A DNA stretch of 22,480 nucleotides, from assembly GCA_038230595.1 (NCBI GenBank), contig JBBRMY010000026.1, forward strand, positions 1 to 22,480, given 5' to 3'. The DNA comes from JBBRMY01 sp038230595 (lineage in GTDB: Bacteria; Bacteroidota; Ignavibacteria; Tepidaquicellales; Tepidaquicellaceae). The notes beneath the pieces were generated by a model, which had not been told where the DNA came from, ran no database searches, and saw only the letters and a list, made by a program, of their open reading frames with translations. Every line of letters starts with the position of its first letter. Position 1 is the stretch's first letter. Below, one piece after another: positions 6,931-14,119 of this stretch. Position numbers and translations under genes: made by a program.

Positions 6931-8370
6931 ATGGGTACAGTCAATAGTAAGAAAAAAATTCAGCATTTATATTCCAGAGCGGGATTTGGGATATCATTGT
7001 CAAATTTAGAGAAGATAACAAACAGCAGTATTGAAAACCAGGTCTCTAAATTTTTTAATGCTTCGAAGCAATATACTGAGCTTAAGATAGAGCACGGAAT
7101 CGACAATGTTCTTTCAATGACAAAGGAAGAAAGACAGGCAATGACAAAAGAACAAAAAAAAGAGATCAGAAAGCTGTCCCGTGAAAATGTACAGAAGCTG
7201 AATTTAAAATGGATCGAAAAGATGGTGAATGAACCTGCAGTTCTAAGAGAGAAAATGACTCTCTTCTGGCATGGTCATTTTGCATGCAGAGACGGGAATT
7301 CAGTTTTCAATGAAAATCAAAATAATGTATTCAGAAAAAATGCTTTAGGAAAGTTTTCTGATCTTTTGTTTGCAATTTCAAAAGATGCAGAGATGCTAGG
7401 CTTCCTGAATAATCAGCAGAATAAAAAGGAAAGTCCGAATGAAAATTTTGCAAGAGAAGTTATGGAGCTATTCACTCTTGGAAGAGGAAATTATACTGAA
7501 AATGATATTAAAAATGCAGCGAGGGCTTTTACGGGATGGGGATATGATCAGGAAGGAACTTTTGCTTTCAGAAAAAGGCAGCATGATGATGATACGAAAA
7601 CTTTTATGGGTAAATCAGGAAATTTCAGTGGAGATGATATTTTGAATATGATCCTGGAAAACAGGAAGACTGCTGATTTTATTACAACAAAGATCTATAA
7701 ATTCTTTGTAAATGAAGCTCAGCCAGATAAGAGTATAATTAAAGAGCTCTCAAATGATTTTTATGATTCAGGTTATGACATTCAAAAATTACTATCTGAT
7801 ATCTTTAGTTCGGACTGGTTTTATGATGAAAAAAATATCGGCGCAAATATAAAATCTCCTACAGAGCTATTGGTAGGAATGATGAGAAATTTCAAAATTA
7901 ATTTTCAGAATGAAAAGCCAATTCTGGCAATTCAAAAAAATCTAGGGCAGGTTTTATTGTATCCTCCAAATGTGGCGGGATGGGCTGGCGGGAAAAGCTG
8001 GATCGATACTTCAACTATGATGCTTAGAATGAAGCTGCCTGAAATATTATTTAAATCTTCTGAGCTGCAATTTGAAATGAAAGAAGATCCACAGGAAATG
8101 GGAGAAGTAATGACAAAGCTAAAGCCAAAAGACAAAGCGCTTTATAAGCAGGTAAAAACAACAATTGATATCAATGATTATATAAGCAGCTTAAGTGGTA
8201 AAGATAATGACGAAATACTGAAGACATTAGCAGACTCAATACTTATGAAGATACCAGGGCAGGAAACAATGAATGCAGTTAAAAAATATCTGGATACTTC
8301 AACGAAGGAGAATTTCATTGAAAGCAGTATAATGAGATTACTTTCAGTACCGGAATATCAGTTGAGTTAG
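6931..8370 (+). CDS. DUF1800 family protein
   Basis: The 479-residue protein carries recognised DUF1800 signatures: HLYSRAGFG near the N-terminus, LREKMTLFWHGHFA, then FAREVMELFTLGRGNYTENDI with AARAFTGW, and YPPNVAGWAGGKSWID toward the C-terminus. The family is common in Bacteroidota and Planctomycetes, usually next to a DUF1501 gene as here, and its biochemical function is not established. No signal peptide is visible with this start; the protein begins MGTVNSKKK. The lysine-rich middle insert (TKEERQAMTKEQKKEIRKL) is notable. Co-transcription with the DUF1501 gene is likely although a 117-base gap with a palindromic repeat separates them. Confidence 0.92.
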   Translation: MGTVNSKKKIQHLYSRAGFGISLSNLEKITNSSIENQVSKFFNASKQYTELKIEHGIDNVLSMTKEERQAMTKEQKKEIRKLSRENVQKLNLKWIEKMVNEPAVLREKMTLFWHGHFACRDGNSVFNENQNNVFRKNALGKFSDLLFAISKDAEMLGFLNNQQNKKESPNENFAREVMELFTLGRGNYTENDIKNAARAFTGWGYDQEGTFAFRKRQHDDDTKTFMGKSGNFSGDDILNMILENRKTADFITTKIYKFFVNEAQPDKSIIKELSNDFYDSGYDIQKLLSDIFSSDWFYDEKNIGANIKSPTELLVGMMRNFKINFQNEKPILAIQKNLGQVLLYPPNVAGWAGGKSWIDTSTMMLRMKLPEILFKSSELQFEMKEDPQEMGEVMTKLKPKDKALYKQVKTTIDINDYISSLSGKDNDEILKTLADSILMKIPGQETMNAVKKYLDTSTKENFIESSIMRLLSVPEYQLS

Positions 8371-8372
8371 TT

Positions 8373-8452
8373 CTTCCGCCGCTTCACGGAATAACGGGAT
8401 TCCTGCTTTTCCCCGATAGAAACATTCGGGGATAAACTCCGGGATGACAATA
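8373..8452. repeat. Degenerate palindromic intergenic repeat, copy B
   Basis: CCCCGA (8411-8416) and TCGGGG (8426-8431) have the same 21-base spacing as copy A. The flanks GGGATTCCTG on the left and GGGATGACAA on the right resemble the other copies, and a CCGCCGCTTC segment lies at 8377-8386. It fills most of the 117-base gap between the DUF1800 and DUF1501 genes. Confidence 0.65.
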
Positions 8453-8487
8453 ATAAATAAAAGACGACAAAATTTAAGAAAAATATC

Positions 8488-9705
8488 ATGGCTAAATTAT
8501 CAAGAAGGGATTTTTTAAAGTTATCGGCATTAGCTTCATCAACATTATTTATCCCGAAGTTCTTAACACCTTTGCAAGCAAAAGATATAAGTGAGCTAAT
8601 TGGATCTGATTCAAATAAAAAGCTTGTGATCATACAGCTCTCAGGTGGAAATGACGGACTAAACACGATCATTCCTTATAACAATGATGTGTATTACCAG
8701 GGCAGAGAAACTATATCGGTAGCAAAAAATAATGTTATTAAGATAAATGATGAGCTAGGATTTAATCCGGCAATGGCAAAGCTTAAGGAATTATATGATA
8801 GTGGATATGTCTCTGTTATAAACAGTGTTGGTTATCCTAATCCAAACCGCTCTCATTTCAGATCGATGGATATCTGGCAGACTGCAAGCGATTCGGATAA
8901 ATATCTTAACAGCGGCTGGATAGGAAGATACCTGGACAGTGAATGTGCAGACTGTAAAAATCCTTATAATGCGATTGAGGTGAGTGATACATTGAGCCTT
9001 GCAATGAAGGGAATTAAATACAACGGACTTGCTGTTGAGGATCCACAAAAATTCTTTTTAAGCTCTTCTGAAAATTTCTTTACAGATATAGCCGGAATCG
9101 GTAAAACCAAAAAAGATGATCATGAAAATGTTTCATACCTGTATAAAACAGTTGTGGAAGCAACGAGCTCAGCCGATTATGTTTACAAAACTTCAAAGAT
9201 CTATAAATCGAAATTAGATTATCCAAAGGGACAGTTTGCAGCAAATCTAAAAACTATTGCTGAACTGATCGTATCGAATATAGATTCAAAGGTATTTTAT
9301 ATTTCTCTATCAGGTTTTGATACGCACGTAAATCAAAAGGCAAGACAAGATGCATTACTGAAAGAATTATCTGAAGGTATACATTCGTTTACTACAGATC
9401 TGAAACAGAACAATAAATTAGATGACACGCTGGTAATGACTTTCTCGGAATTTGGGAGAAGGGTTACTCAGAATGCGAGTAACGGAACAGATCATGGAAC
9501 AGCAAATAATATTATTATGATAAATGGTGCTTTAAAGAAACCCGGATTTTATAATGCTGCTCCTGATCTTTCAGATCTTGATAATGGTGACCTGAAATAT
9601 AAAATTGATTTCAGAACTGTATATGCAAATGTTCTTAATAAGTGGCTGGGTGCAAACGATGAAGCTATTTTAGGTCAGAAGTTTAAATCGCTGGATATAA
9701 TTTAA
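8488..9705 (+). CDS. DUF1501 family protein with Tat signal
   Basis: This 405-residue protein begins with a twin-arginine signal (SRRDFLK at residues 5-11, hydrophobic stretch, probable cleavage after LQA near 31), so it should be exported folded. DUF1501 hallmarks follow: IQLSGGNDGLNT, NSVGYPNPNRSHFRSMDIWQTA, SLSGFDTHVNQ and TFSEFGRRVTQN with GTDHGTANN. The family is related to the alkaline phosphatase/sulfatase superfamily, and the conserved D and H residues may bind metal, but no reaction is established. It follows the DUF1800 gene on the same strand. The Tat export of this partner suggests that the pair works outside the cytoplasm, although DUF1800 itself has no obvious signal here. Confidence 0.93.
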   Translation: MAKLSRRDFLKLSALASSTLFIPKFLTPLQAKDISELIGSDSNKKLVIIQLSGGNDGLNTIIPYNNDVYYQGRETISVAKNNVIKINDELGFNPAMAKLKELYDSGYVSVINSVGYPNPNRSHFRSMDIWQTASDSDKYLNSGWIGRYLDSECADCKNPYNAIEVSDTLSLAMKGIKYNGLAVEDPQKFFLSSSENFFTDIAGIGKTKKDDHENVSYLYKTVVEATSSADYVYKTSKIYKSKLDYPKGQFAANLKTIAELIVSNIDSKVFYISLSGFDTHVNQKARQDALLKELSEGIHSFTTDLKQNNKLDDTLVMTFSEFGRRVTQNASNGTDHGTANNIIMINGALKKPGFYNAAPDLSDLDNGDLKYKIDFRTVYANVLNKWLGANDEAILGQKFKSLDII

Positions 9706-9707
9706 AT

Positions 9708-9759
9708 CGCCGCTTCGCTGAAGATTGGGATCCTGGATAAAATCATTCGGGGAAGACAT
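9708..9759. repeat. Degenerate palindromic intergenic repeat, copy C
   Basis: CCTGGA (9732-9737) and TCGGGG (9747-9752) keep the 21-base spacing, but the left arm is mutated and the stem is weakened. CGCCGCTTCGCTGAAG on the left resembles the CGCCGCTTC flank of copy B. It follows the DUF1501 stop codon directly. Confidence 0.55.
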
Positions 9760-9782
9760 AACATTATGGCTACGATGAATTA

Positions 9783-10001
9783 TTAATGCCGGAGTTGCTT
9801 ATCTATCATAAGAATTTTGTAATACAAAGACATCAGTAATGAGAGTCTTCTCTTTTTATTTCTTTTCAGAAAATCATCATCATCTTCCATATTAAAAACA
9901 ATTGTTTTCTCTTCTTTATAATCAGCAATAGAAAGAGGCAGAACTGAGATGTTCATTATTAGTGTGATGAATACTGCTGTAATTCCTTTTCGAAGCTTCA
10001 T
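9783..10001 (-). CDS. Small putative secreted protein, function unknown
   Basis: The 72-residue product starts with a convincing signal peptide: MKLRK, then a hydrophobic core ending near SIADYK. A short acidic run (MEDDDD) and a very basic segment (KRNKKRR) follow. I recognise no domain. The signal peptide and the lack of any overlapping gene favour a real gene, but it is short and its base composition does not prove coding. It is divergent from the LysE-type operon, with the hairpin array in between. Confidence 0.5.
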   Translation of the reverse strand: MKLRKGITAVFITLIMNISVLPLSIADYKEEKTIVFNMEDDDDFLKRNKKRRLSLLMSLYYKILMIDKQLRH

Positions 10002-10028
10002 AGTTTAAAATAAAACAAATTAGAGATA

Positions 10029-10110
10029 GATTTAATTCATTCTTGAAAAAAAGCGGCAAGGTGGACGTTGGTGACGTTTCGATGAATCGAAACTCAAACA
10101 CCAACGTCGG
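10029..10110. repeat. Long hairpin repeat, copy 1
   Basis: Outer stem GACGTTGGTG (10064-10073) pairs with CACCAACGTC (10099-10108). Nested inside, GTTTCGAT (10076-10083) pairs with ATCGAAAC (10086-10093) around a two-base centre. About 80 bases align with copy 2 at 10153-10233, including the left flank (ATTCAT ... AGCGGCA, GGTGGACG). Confidence 0.9.
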
Positions 10111-10127
10111 AGTGGATGGGATAGCGG

Positions 10128-10151
10128 GCTGTTGGTGAAAACACCAACAGC
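10128..10151. repeat. Short hairpin between the two long copies
   Basis: GCTGTTGGTG and CACCAACAGC form a perfect 10-pair stem closed by an AAAA loop. The GTTGGTG/CACCAAC core is the same as in the flanking long hairpins, but the inner arm is missing. Confidence 0.9.
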
Positions 10152-10152
10152 G

Positions 10153-10233
10153 GATAAATTCATCTTACTGGACCAGCGGCATGGTGGACGTTGGTGCCGT
10201 TCCGATAAATCGGAACTAAAACACCAACGTCGG
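10153..10233. repeat. Long hairpin repeat, copy 2
   Basis: Outer stem GACGTTGGTG (10187-10196) / CACCAACGTC (10222-10231). Inner stem GTTCCGAT (10199-10206) / ATCGGAAC (10209-10216). Relative to copy 1 the inner stem has a T-A pair changed to C-G on both arms, so pairing is conserved while the sequence is not. Confidence 0.9.
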
Positions 10234-10266
10234 CTGAAGTGCGCATTCGCGTCGAAGGTATATAAA

Positions 10267-10295
10267 TTGATACTCACTGTAGTAATGTGTATTTT
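10267..10295 (+). promoter_or_regulatory. Candidate promoter of the LysE-type operon
   Basis: TTGATA (10267-10272), a 17-base spacer and TATTTT (10290-10295) would start transcription near 10302, some 23 bases before the TTG start codon. This places the hairpin array upstream of the promoter rather than in the leader RNA. Read by eye only. Confidence 0.35.
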
Positions 10296-10324
10296 AAACT
10301 CCTTAGAAAAGTGAATATAATTAA

Positions 10325-11101
10325 TTGATAATTAGTTTAATAGCAGGCGTAGTTTTAGGATTTATAATTTCAATCCCCCCTTTAGGACCTACATATTTTG
10401 CAATAGCAGCGAAAGCATTTGAACAGGATAAAAAAGGCGCAATTGCCATAGGTGTTGGAGCAGCATTTGTTGATTTTTTTTATATTCTGCTTATATACGG
10501 TGGCATAACAGGAATCCTTTCCTTATTTCCTCCATCTCTTGAGAAGCTGATAGAAAATAATGAGAATAACATTAAAATTGTTCTGACCTTTATAGGATGC
10601 GTAGTTGTTTTCATGTTTGGAATAAAGCTTATAAAGACAAAGGCAACTCCAATACACGAAATAGATGACAAAGTAATAAAGGAAAAGAATTTAGAAGCAT
10701 CAAAAAATATTCATAGAACGGGCGCTAAGATTGATAAAATACTTCATACAAAAAAGCTTGAAGAAGAAAGACCCGGGTTTTTAGGAGGGTTTTTATCAGG
10801 AATGCTTTTATGTTTCTCCTCTGTAACTCTCCCAGCTTCATGGGTAATAATGGTTGGTTATCTGAAGGGACTTGGAGTTATTTCGTCAGGATTTGCTTCA
10901 GGAACATTTTTCGGATTTGGTGTCTTCGGCGGAGCTCTTTTATGGTTCTATTCTCTTACAGTATTGATCACCTCAAACAGTCATAAAATAAAGCCGGGTA
11001 CACTCAATAAGATAAATACTGTAACCGGATACTTTTTACTTGCACTTGGATTATTCCTCCTTTATAAAGCGATAGATTTTTTGATACTGGCAAACACTTA
11101 A
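10325..11101 (+). CDS. LysE/RhtB-type family transporter
   Basis: This 258-residue inner-membrane protein has about six hydrophobic segments (near residues 2-25, 38-62, 83-103, 150-178, 183-212 and 230-255). The N-terminal GFIISIPPLGPTYFAI is typical of LysE-type exporters, which move amino acids or other small molecules out of the cell. A long charged loop (about 104-150) separates TM3 and TM4, where the family usually has a cytoplasmic loop. The start is TTG: the preceding in-frame codon is a TAA stop and the conserved first helix requires initiation here. It is followed 11 bases later by an unrecognised membrane protein and then a RING-like protein. Substrate unknown. Confidence 0.85.
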   Translation: MIISLIAGVVLGFIISIPPLGPTYFAIAAKAFEQDKKGAIAIGVGAAFVDFFYILLIYGGITGILSLFPPSLEKLIENNENNIKIVLTFIGCVVVFMFGIKLIKTKATPIHEIDDKVIKEKNLEASKNIHRTGAKIDKILHTKKLEEERPGFLGGFLSGMLLCFSSVTLPASWVIMVGYLKGLGVISSGFASGTFFGFGVFGGALLWFYSLTVLITSNSHKIKPGTLNKINTVTGYFLLALGLFLLYKAIDFLILANT

Positions 11102-11112
11102 AGCTCAAATTT

Positions 11113-11562
11113 ATGAGTGACATGTTTCAGTCTCTCGGTACTCCGTTTAGCAGCATTCTTGACATTTTATTCAAAATTTTTATTGCATCATTGATAGTTA
11201 CAATTATTCTCTCGTTGAGAGTATTTATTGCTACTGCATTAGAAATGTTCGGTTTTGAATACCATCCGTCACGATTATTTTATGTTAAGAAAGTCAGGGA
11301 ATTCGATGAAAATTACAGATTGGGATATAGCTTTTTCCAGAATTTACTATTCGTCTTTTTCAATCTTTTAAATTTCCTTATTTTTTACTGGCTGTTTATA
11401 ACTATATGTTCGGCAACTTACAATTTTTTAAATTTACATGTTCCGGATAACGGCTTATTGAAAACATTACAAACTGTATCAACGATCTTTCTTTTGTCAT
11501 TTTTTATCTTCGGCGGTTATCAAGGAGCAAGATATATCAGAAAAAAATTGAATAGAACTTAA
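11113..11562 (+). CDS. Membrane protein with three predicted helices, function unknown
   Basis: I do not recognise this 149-residue protein. It has three hydrophobic stretches (about residues 18-45, 75-105 and 120-140) and ends in a basic tail (RYIRKKLNRT), which suggests a cytoplasmic C-terminus. The segment between the first two helices is charged and aromatic (EYHPSRLFYVKKVREFDENYRLGY). It begins 11 bases after the LysE-type gene and ends 9 bases before the RING-like gene. That downstream gene continues in the same reading frame after one TAA stop. The tight spacing indicates an operon. Confidence 0.8.
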   Translation: MSDMFQSLGTPFSSILDILFKIFIASLIVTIILSLRVFIATALEMFGFEYHPSRLFYVKKVREFDENYRLGYSFFQNLLFVFFNLLNFLIFYWLFITICSATYNFLNLHVPDNGLLKTLQTVSTIFLLSFFIFGGYQGARYIRKKLNRT

Positions 11563-11571
11563 AAAAACAGT

Positions 11572-13035
11572 TTGCCGAGTTATACCTGCACATATTGCCA
11601 ATCACCTATAAAAAACTCTTCGGAGCTTTATGTCTGCCCGAAGTGTACATCATATTATCATAAAGATTGCTGGATAGAGAATGAAGGCTGTGCTGTTTAT
11701 GGCTGCGGCTTTAAAGATACATCTGTTAAAAGCTTTGACACAACAAAAAAGGATGCTATCGTTGAAGTTGAATATTTAATTAATAATAACAGATTCTCAG
11801 AGGCATTAACTCTTGCAAAAAAAACTTTAAGGCTTGATGAATCAAATACAGAATTAAAAGTTTTATATAATAAAGCTGTTTCCATGATCAATAATAAATT
11901 AAAATTATTTGAGAGCGGGGATGAAGCTTTTTTCGAAAGAGATTTTAAATCAGCAGAGATTTATTATACAAATGCTCTGGATTTTGCAGATGAGAACGAA
12001 AGATTTCTTTTAAATACAAAGCTTGAGGTTATAGGACAGAAAATACCTCAACAAAGAAAGCAGGCGATAGTAAGAAATATTCTGATAACTTTTCTTGTGA
12101 TGATAATAATATCTTCGGCAGGGTATTTCGCATATTATTACTATGTCCTCGAAGAAGACAGAGAATATGCTGCAATAGAAAGAAATGAAAATCTTTCAGA
12201 CCCTGCAGTTATGGAACTTCAGGTACCAAAGTATGAGAGATTTCTTGCAAAATATAAGAACGGAAGAAATTATGAAAAAGCATTAGAGAAATACAGTCTG
12301 GTATGTTATAATTTATCGAAAGAAATTTTGCATGATGACTGGAGGGAAGCATTAAAATATCTGAACAAAATAAATTTCGGAGCAGATTCAAAATCAGTAA
12401 AAGATGTATATAAAGAAATTATTTCTGAGGCAAAAAATGAGATAGACTCAAAGCTGCAAAAAGCCCGGCAACTGAATAATGCTAAAAAGTACTCCGAAGC
12501 GAAAACAGAATCTGAAGGAATAATTGCAATTATGCAAACCTTCCCTCAGGAGAATATTAGCAAAAACATGGGGAAAATTCGTGATAATTTGAATTTATTG
12601 GACAAAAAGATCTCGTTTCTGATAAAAGCCAAAGAGCTGGATAAAGAGATCACAGAAAATCAAAGCAGATTAGGGCAAGTTAGCGGAGGAATAACGGGAA
12701 CAGAAGTGACCGGTAAGGTTTATGATATTTATGGTAATAATAGCTTTATTATTAAGCTTTTACAGAGTAACAAAATGGTAATTGTAAATACTTCTAAAAG
12801 CAGAGCTTATTCAAAAGGGGAGATAGTCTCAATATACTGTAAAAATAGTGGTATGGAGGATATAGTTATTGATGGTGAAACAGTTAGTTTGGCTTCTTAT
12901 ACTGAAATAAATGATTACGAAAAGGGAGATTTCTTTGGATTAGGGCTTTCAGACAGGGAATCAATATCCCAAAGGTTGAAATATCTGCATCAGCAGAAGG
13001 CGAAGGTTGACAGCCTTTTAAATGTAAGTATTTGA
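11572..13035 (+). CDS. Membrane-anchored protein with N-terminal prokaryotic RING-like zinc finger and TPR-like helices
   Basis: The 487-residue protein starts with a complete cross-brace zinc ligand set: C6, C9, C22, C25, H30, C33, C40 and C45 (C4HC3 order, HKDCW motif), matching prokaryotic RING finger family 1. Residues about 63-155 form TPR-like helix pairs (FSEALTLAKKTLRLD, FKSAEIYYTNALDFA). One transmembrane helix lies at about 168-191. The remainder is helical and lysine/glutamate-rich, then a small beta-rich segment (about 387-435, GKVYDIYGNNSFIIKLL) and a helical end. With a single helix and no signal peptide, the RING and TPR parts should be cytoplasmic and the rest periplasmic. The TTG start is needed to include C6; no ATG lies close by. 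Bacterial RING-like fingers often mediate protein contacts; ligase activity is not implied. Confidence 0.82.
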   Translation: MPSYTCTYCQSPIKNSSELYVCPKCTSYYHKDCWIENEGCAVYGCGFKDTSVKSFDTTKKDAIVEVEYLINNNRFSEALTLAKKTLRLDESNTELKVLYNKAVSMINNKLKLFESGDEAFFERDFKSAEIYYTNALDFADENERFLLNTKLEVIGQKIPQQRKQAIVRNILITFLVMIIISSAGYFAYYYYVLEEDREYAAIERNENLSDPAVMELQVPKYERFLAKYKNGRNYEKALEKYSLVCYNLSKEILHDDWREALKYLNKINFGADSKSVKDVYKEIISEAKNEIDSKLQKARQLNNAKKYSEAKTESEGIIAIMQTFPQENISKNMGKIRDNLNLLDKKISFLIKAKELDKEITENQSRLGQVSGGITGTEVTGKVYDIYGNNSFIIKLLQSNKMVIVNTSKSRAYSKGEIVSIYCKNSGMEDIVIDGETVSLASYTEINDYEKGDFFGLGLSDRESISQRLKYLHQQKAKVDSLLNVSI

Positions 13036-13055
13036 TAAAAGGTTAAAATATGCTA

Positions 13056-13086
13056 TTGATTTAAAGGTAAAAAATCGATAATTTAA
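13056..13086 (+). promoter_or_regulatory. Candidate promoter of the tRNA/ribosomal block
   Basis: TTGATT (13056-13061), a 17-base spacer and TAATTT (13079-13084) would start transcription near 13091, leaving about 30 bases of leader before tRNA-Tyr. The spacing is the same as in the candidate at 10267-10295. Identified by eye. Confidence 0.35.
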
Positions 13087-13122
13087 AGTTTTGTCTTAAA
13101 ATCTTTAGCGCATATTATACAA

Positions 13123-13205
13123 GGGTAGGTAGCGAAGCGGTCAAACGCAACAGACTGTAAATCTGTCGACTTCGGTCTTCGGAGGTTCGAATCCTTCCCT
13201 ACCCA
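13123..13205 (+). tRNA. tRNA-Tyr (anticodon GTA)
   Basis: Acceptor arms GGGTAGG and CCTACCC (13198-13204) pair perfectly, with A as discriminator. The anticodon stem ACAGA/TCTGT encloses CTGTAAA, giving anticodon GTA at 13157-13159. A long variable arm (GACTTCGGTC) marks it as class II, as expected for bacterial tRNA-Tyr. The 3' CCA is not encoded. Confidence 0.97.
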
Positions 13206-13321
13206 CGTAAAGTTCTAAGTTCAGTAAAAAATTCTGCTTTATTTAATAAGACACGAAAAAAGATCATACCATTTAATTTTCATAGGTAAATTACCTGGTA
13301 ACAAGCATGAAAAGCAATAAC

Positions 13322-13394
13322 GCGGGAGTAACTCAGTTGGTAGAGTCACAGCCTTCCAAGCTGTTGGTCGCGAGTTCGAGTCTCGTCTCCCGCT
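13322..13394 (+). tRNA. tRNA-Gly (anticodon TCC)
   Basis: Acceptor GCGGGAG pairs with CTCCCGC (13387-13393), and the discriminator is T. Stem ACAGC/GCTGT closes loop CTTCCAA, with anticodon TCC at 13355-13357. CCA is not encoded. The 116-base gap before it contains nothing recognised apart from a short AT-rich palindrome. Confidence 0.97.
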
Positions 13395-13481
13395 CAAAAA
13401 TAAGTCAGTTACCTTGAGATCACTTAGGCATTTTTCAAAAAAAATATAAGTAGTCTTGAGGTTTTTGTATTGAAGAAAAAT

Positions 13482-13554
<73 letters not shown>

Positions 13555-13623
13555 CAAGAGTTGCGCAGAAGCGCTTCGGTAAAGAAAAAGTTTTAGTAAC
13601 TTAATAATAAAAGAGTAAGAGTA

Positions 13624-13797
13624 ATGGCTAAAGAAGGCGCAAGAATAAAAGTCAGACTGGTTAGTGTTGAAGGACCTCATAAAGGTAAATCAGTTTATGT
13701 AACTAACAAGAACCGTAACAATACTAAAGAGAGACTTGAAATGAAAAAGTACTGCAAGTGGACTAAGCAGCACATTCTTCACAGGGAGTCTAAGTAG
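13624..13797 (+). CDS. rpmG: 50S ribosomal protein L33
   Basis: A 57-residue protein (MAKEGARIKV at the start, HILHRESK at the end) with the L33 core TNKNRNNTKERLEMKKYCKWTKQH. L33 sits at the edge of the 50S E site. Only one cysteine (C44) remains, so the four-cysteine zinc ribbon of the C+ form is absent and this is a zinc-independent C- type protein. It lies between tRNA-Thr and tRNA-Trp, immediately upstream of secE-nusG, which fits its usual company. A purine-rich AAAGAGTAAGAG precedes the ATG. Confidence 0.95.
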   Translation: MAKEGARIKVRLVSVEGPHKGKSVYVTNKNRNNTKERLEMKKYCKWTKQHILHRESK

Positions 13798-13818
13798 ATC
13801 TTACTAACCCTATTAAAT

Positions 13819-13891
13819 ACGGGTGTAGCTCAATTGGTAGAGTAGCGGTCTCCAAAACCGTTGGTTGGGGGTTCGAGTCCCTCCTCCCGTG
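13819..13891 (+). tRNA. tRNA-Trp (anticodon CCA)
   Basis: Acceptor ACGGGTG (13819-13825) faces CTCCCGT (13884-13890), with G as discriminator, the usual base for tRNA-Trp. The pair at acceptor position 6 (13824 with 13885) is a T-T mismatch; all others pair. Loop CTCCAAA between GCGGT and ACCGT gives anticodon CCA at 13852-13854. The 3' CCA is not encoded. The location before secE is the classical one. Confidence 0.95.
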
Positions 13892-13935
13892 CGACACAAA
13901 ATTTTATAAATCTCTCAAACGAATGCTTTAAGCAA

Positions 13936-14118
13936 ATGAAAGATAAAATAATCGGTTTTTCCGATGGCATAATGACGGAAATGAGAAAAGTTTCCTGGCC
14001 AAAAAAACAAGAATTAATAGATTCAACAAAAGTAGTAGTTATAACTATGCTGATATCAGCCCTGTTCGTTTACCTGATAGATAAAGGTATCAGTGAAATA
14101 TTAAAGGTAATATTCTAA
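13936..14118 (+). CDS. secE: Preprotein translocase subunit SecE
   Basis: A 60-residue SecE of the short single-helix type. The amphipathic segment with the signature EMRKVSWPKKQEL (residues 15-27) is followed by one transmembrane helix (about 33-51) that clamps SecY in the inner membrane. The frame is open further upstream into tRNA-Trp, but that extension (MVGGSSPSSRATQ) is translated tRNA and the start at 13936 gives the expected length. Its stop is one base from the nusG ATG, so the two are coupled. Confidence 0.95.
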   Translation: MKDKIIGFSDGIMTEMRKVSWPKKQELIDSTKVVVITMLISALFVYLIDKGISEILKVIF

Positions 14119-14119
14119 G

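Noticed and set aside
10029..10233. CRISPR-like array
   Set aside because: Only two long copies, each palindromic over its whole length, without regular unique spacers or cas genes.
10032..10277. Minus-strand frame of 81 codons with an internally repeated RHQRPPCR motif
   Set aside because: The peptide repeat is just the translation of the two long hairpin copies; no start signal or domain supports a gene.
10132..10314. Plus-strand frame of 60 codons across the hairpin array
   Set aside because: It reads through palindromic repeats, with no recognisable protein features.
11561..11568. A-AAA-AAC slippery heptamer suggesting programmed frameshifting
   Set aside because: It lies after the stop codon of the upstream gene and before the start of the next, which is already in the same frame.
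13113..13118. TATTAT as -10 element for tRNA-Tyr
   Set aside because: Transcription would begin inside the mature tRNA; the candidate at 13056-13086 fits better.
13286..13298. AGGTAA/TTACCT palindrome between tRNA-Tyr and tRNA-Gly
   Set aside because: Short AT-rich stem with a one-base centre, within chance expectation.
13861..13935. Upstream extension of the secE frame
   Set aside because: It begins inside tRNA-Trp and encodes no SecE-like sequence; the start at 13936 gives the normal SecE length.
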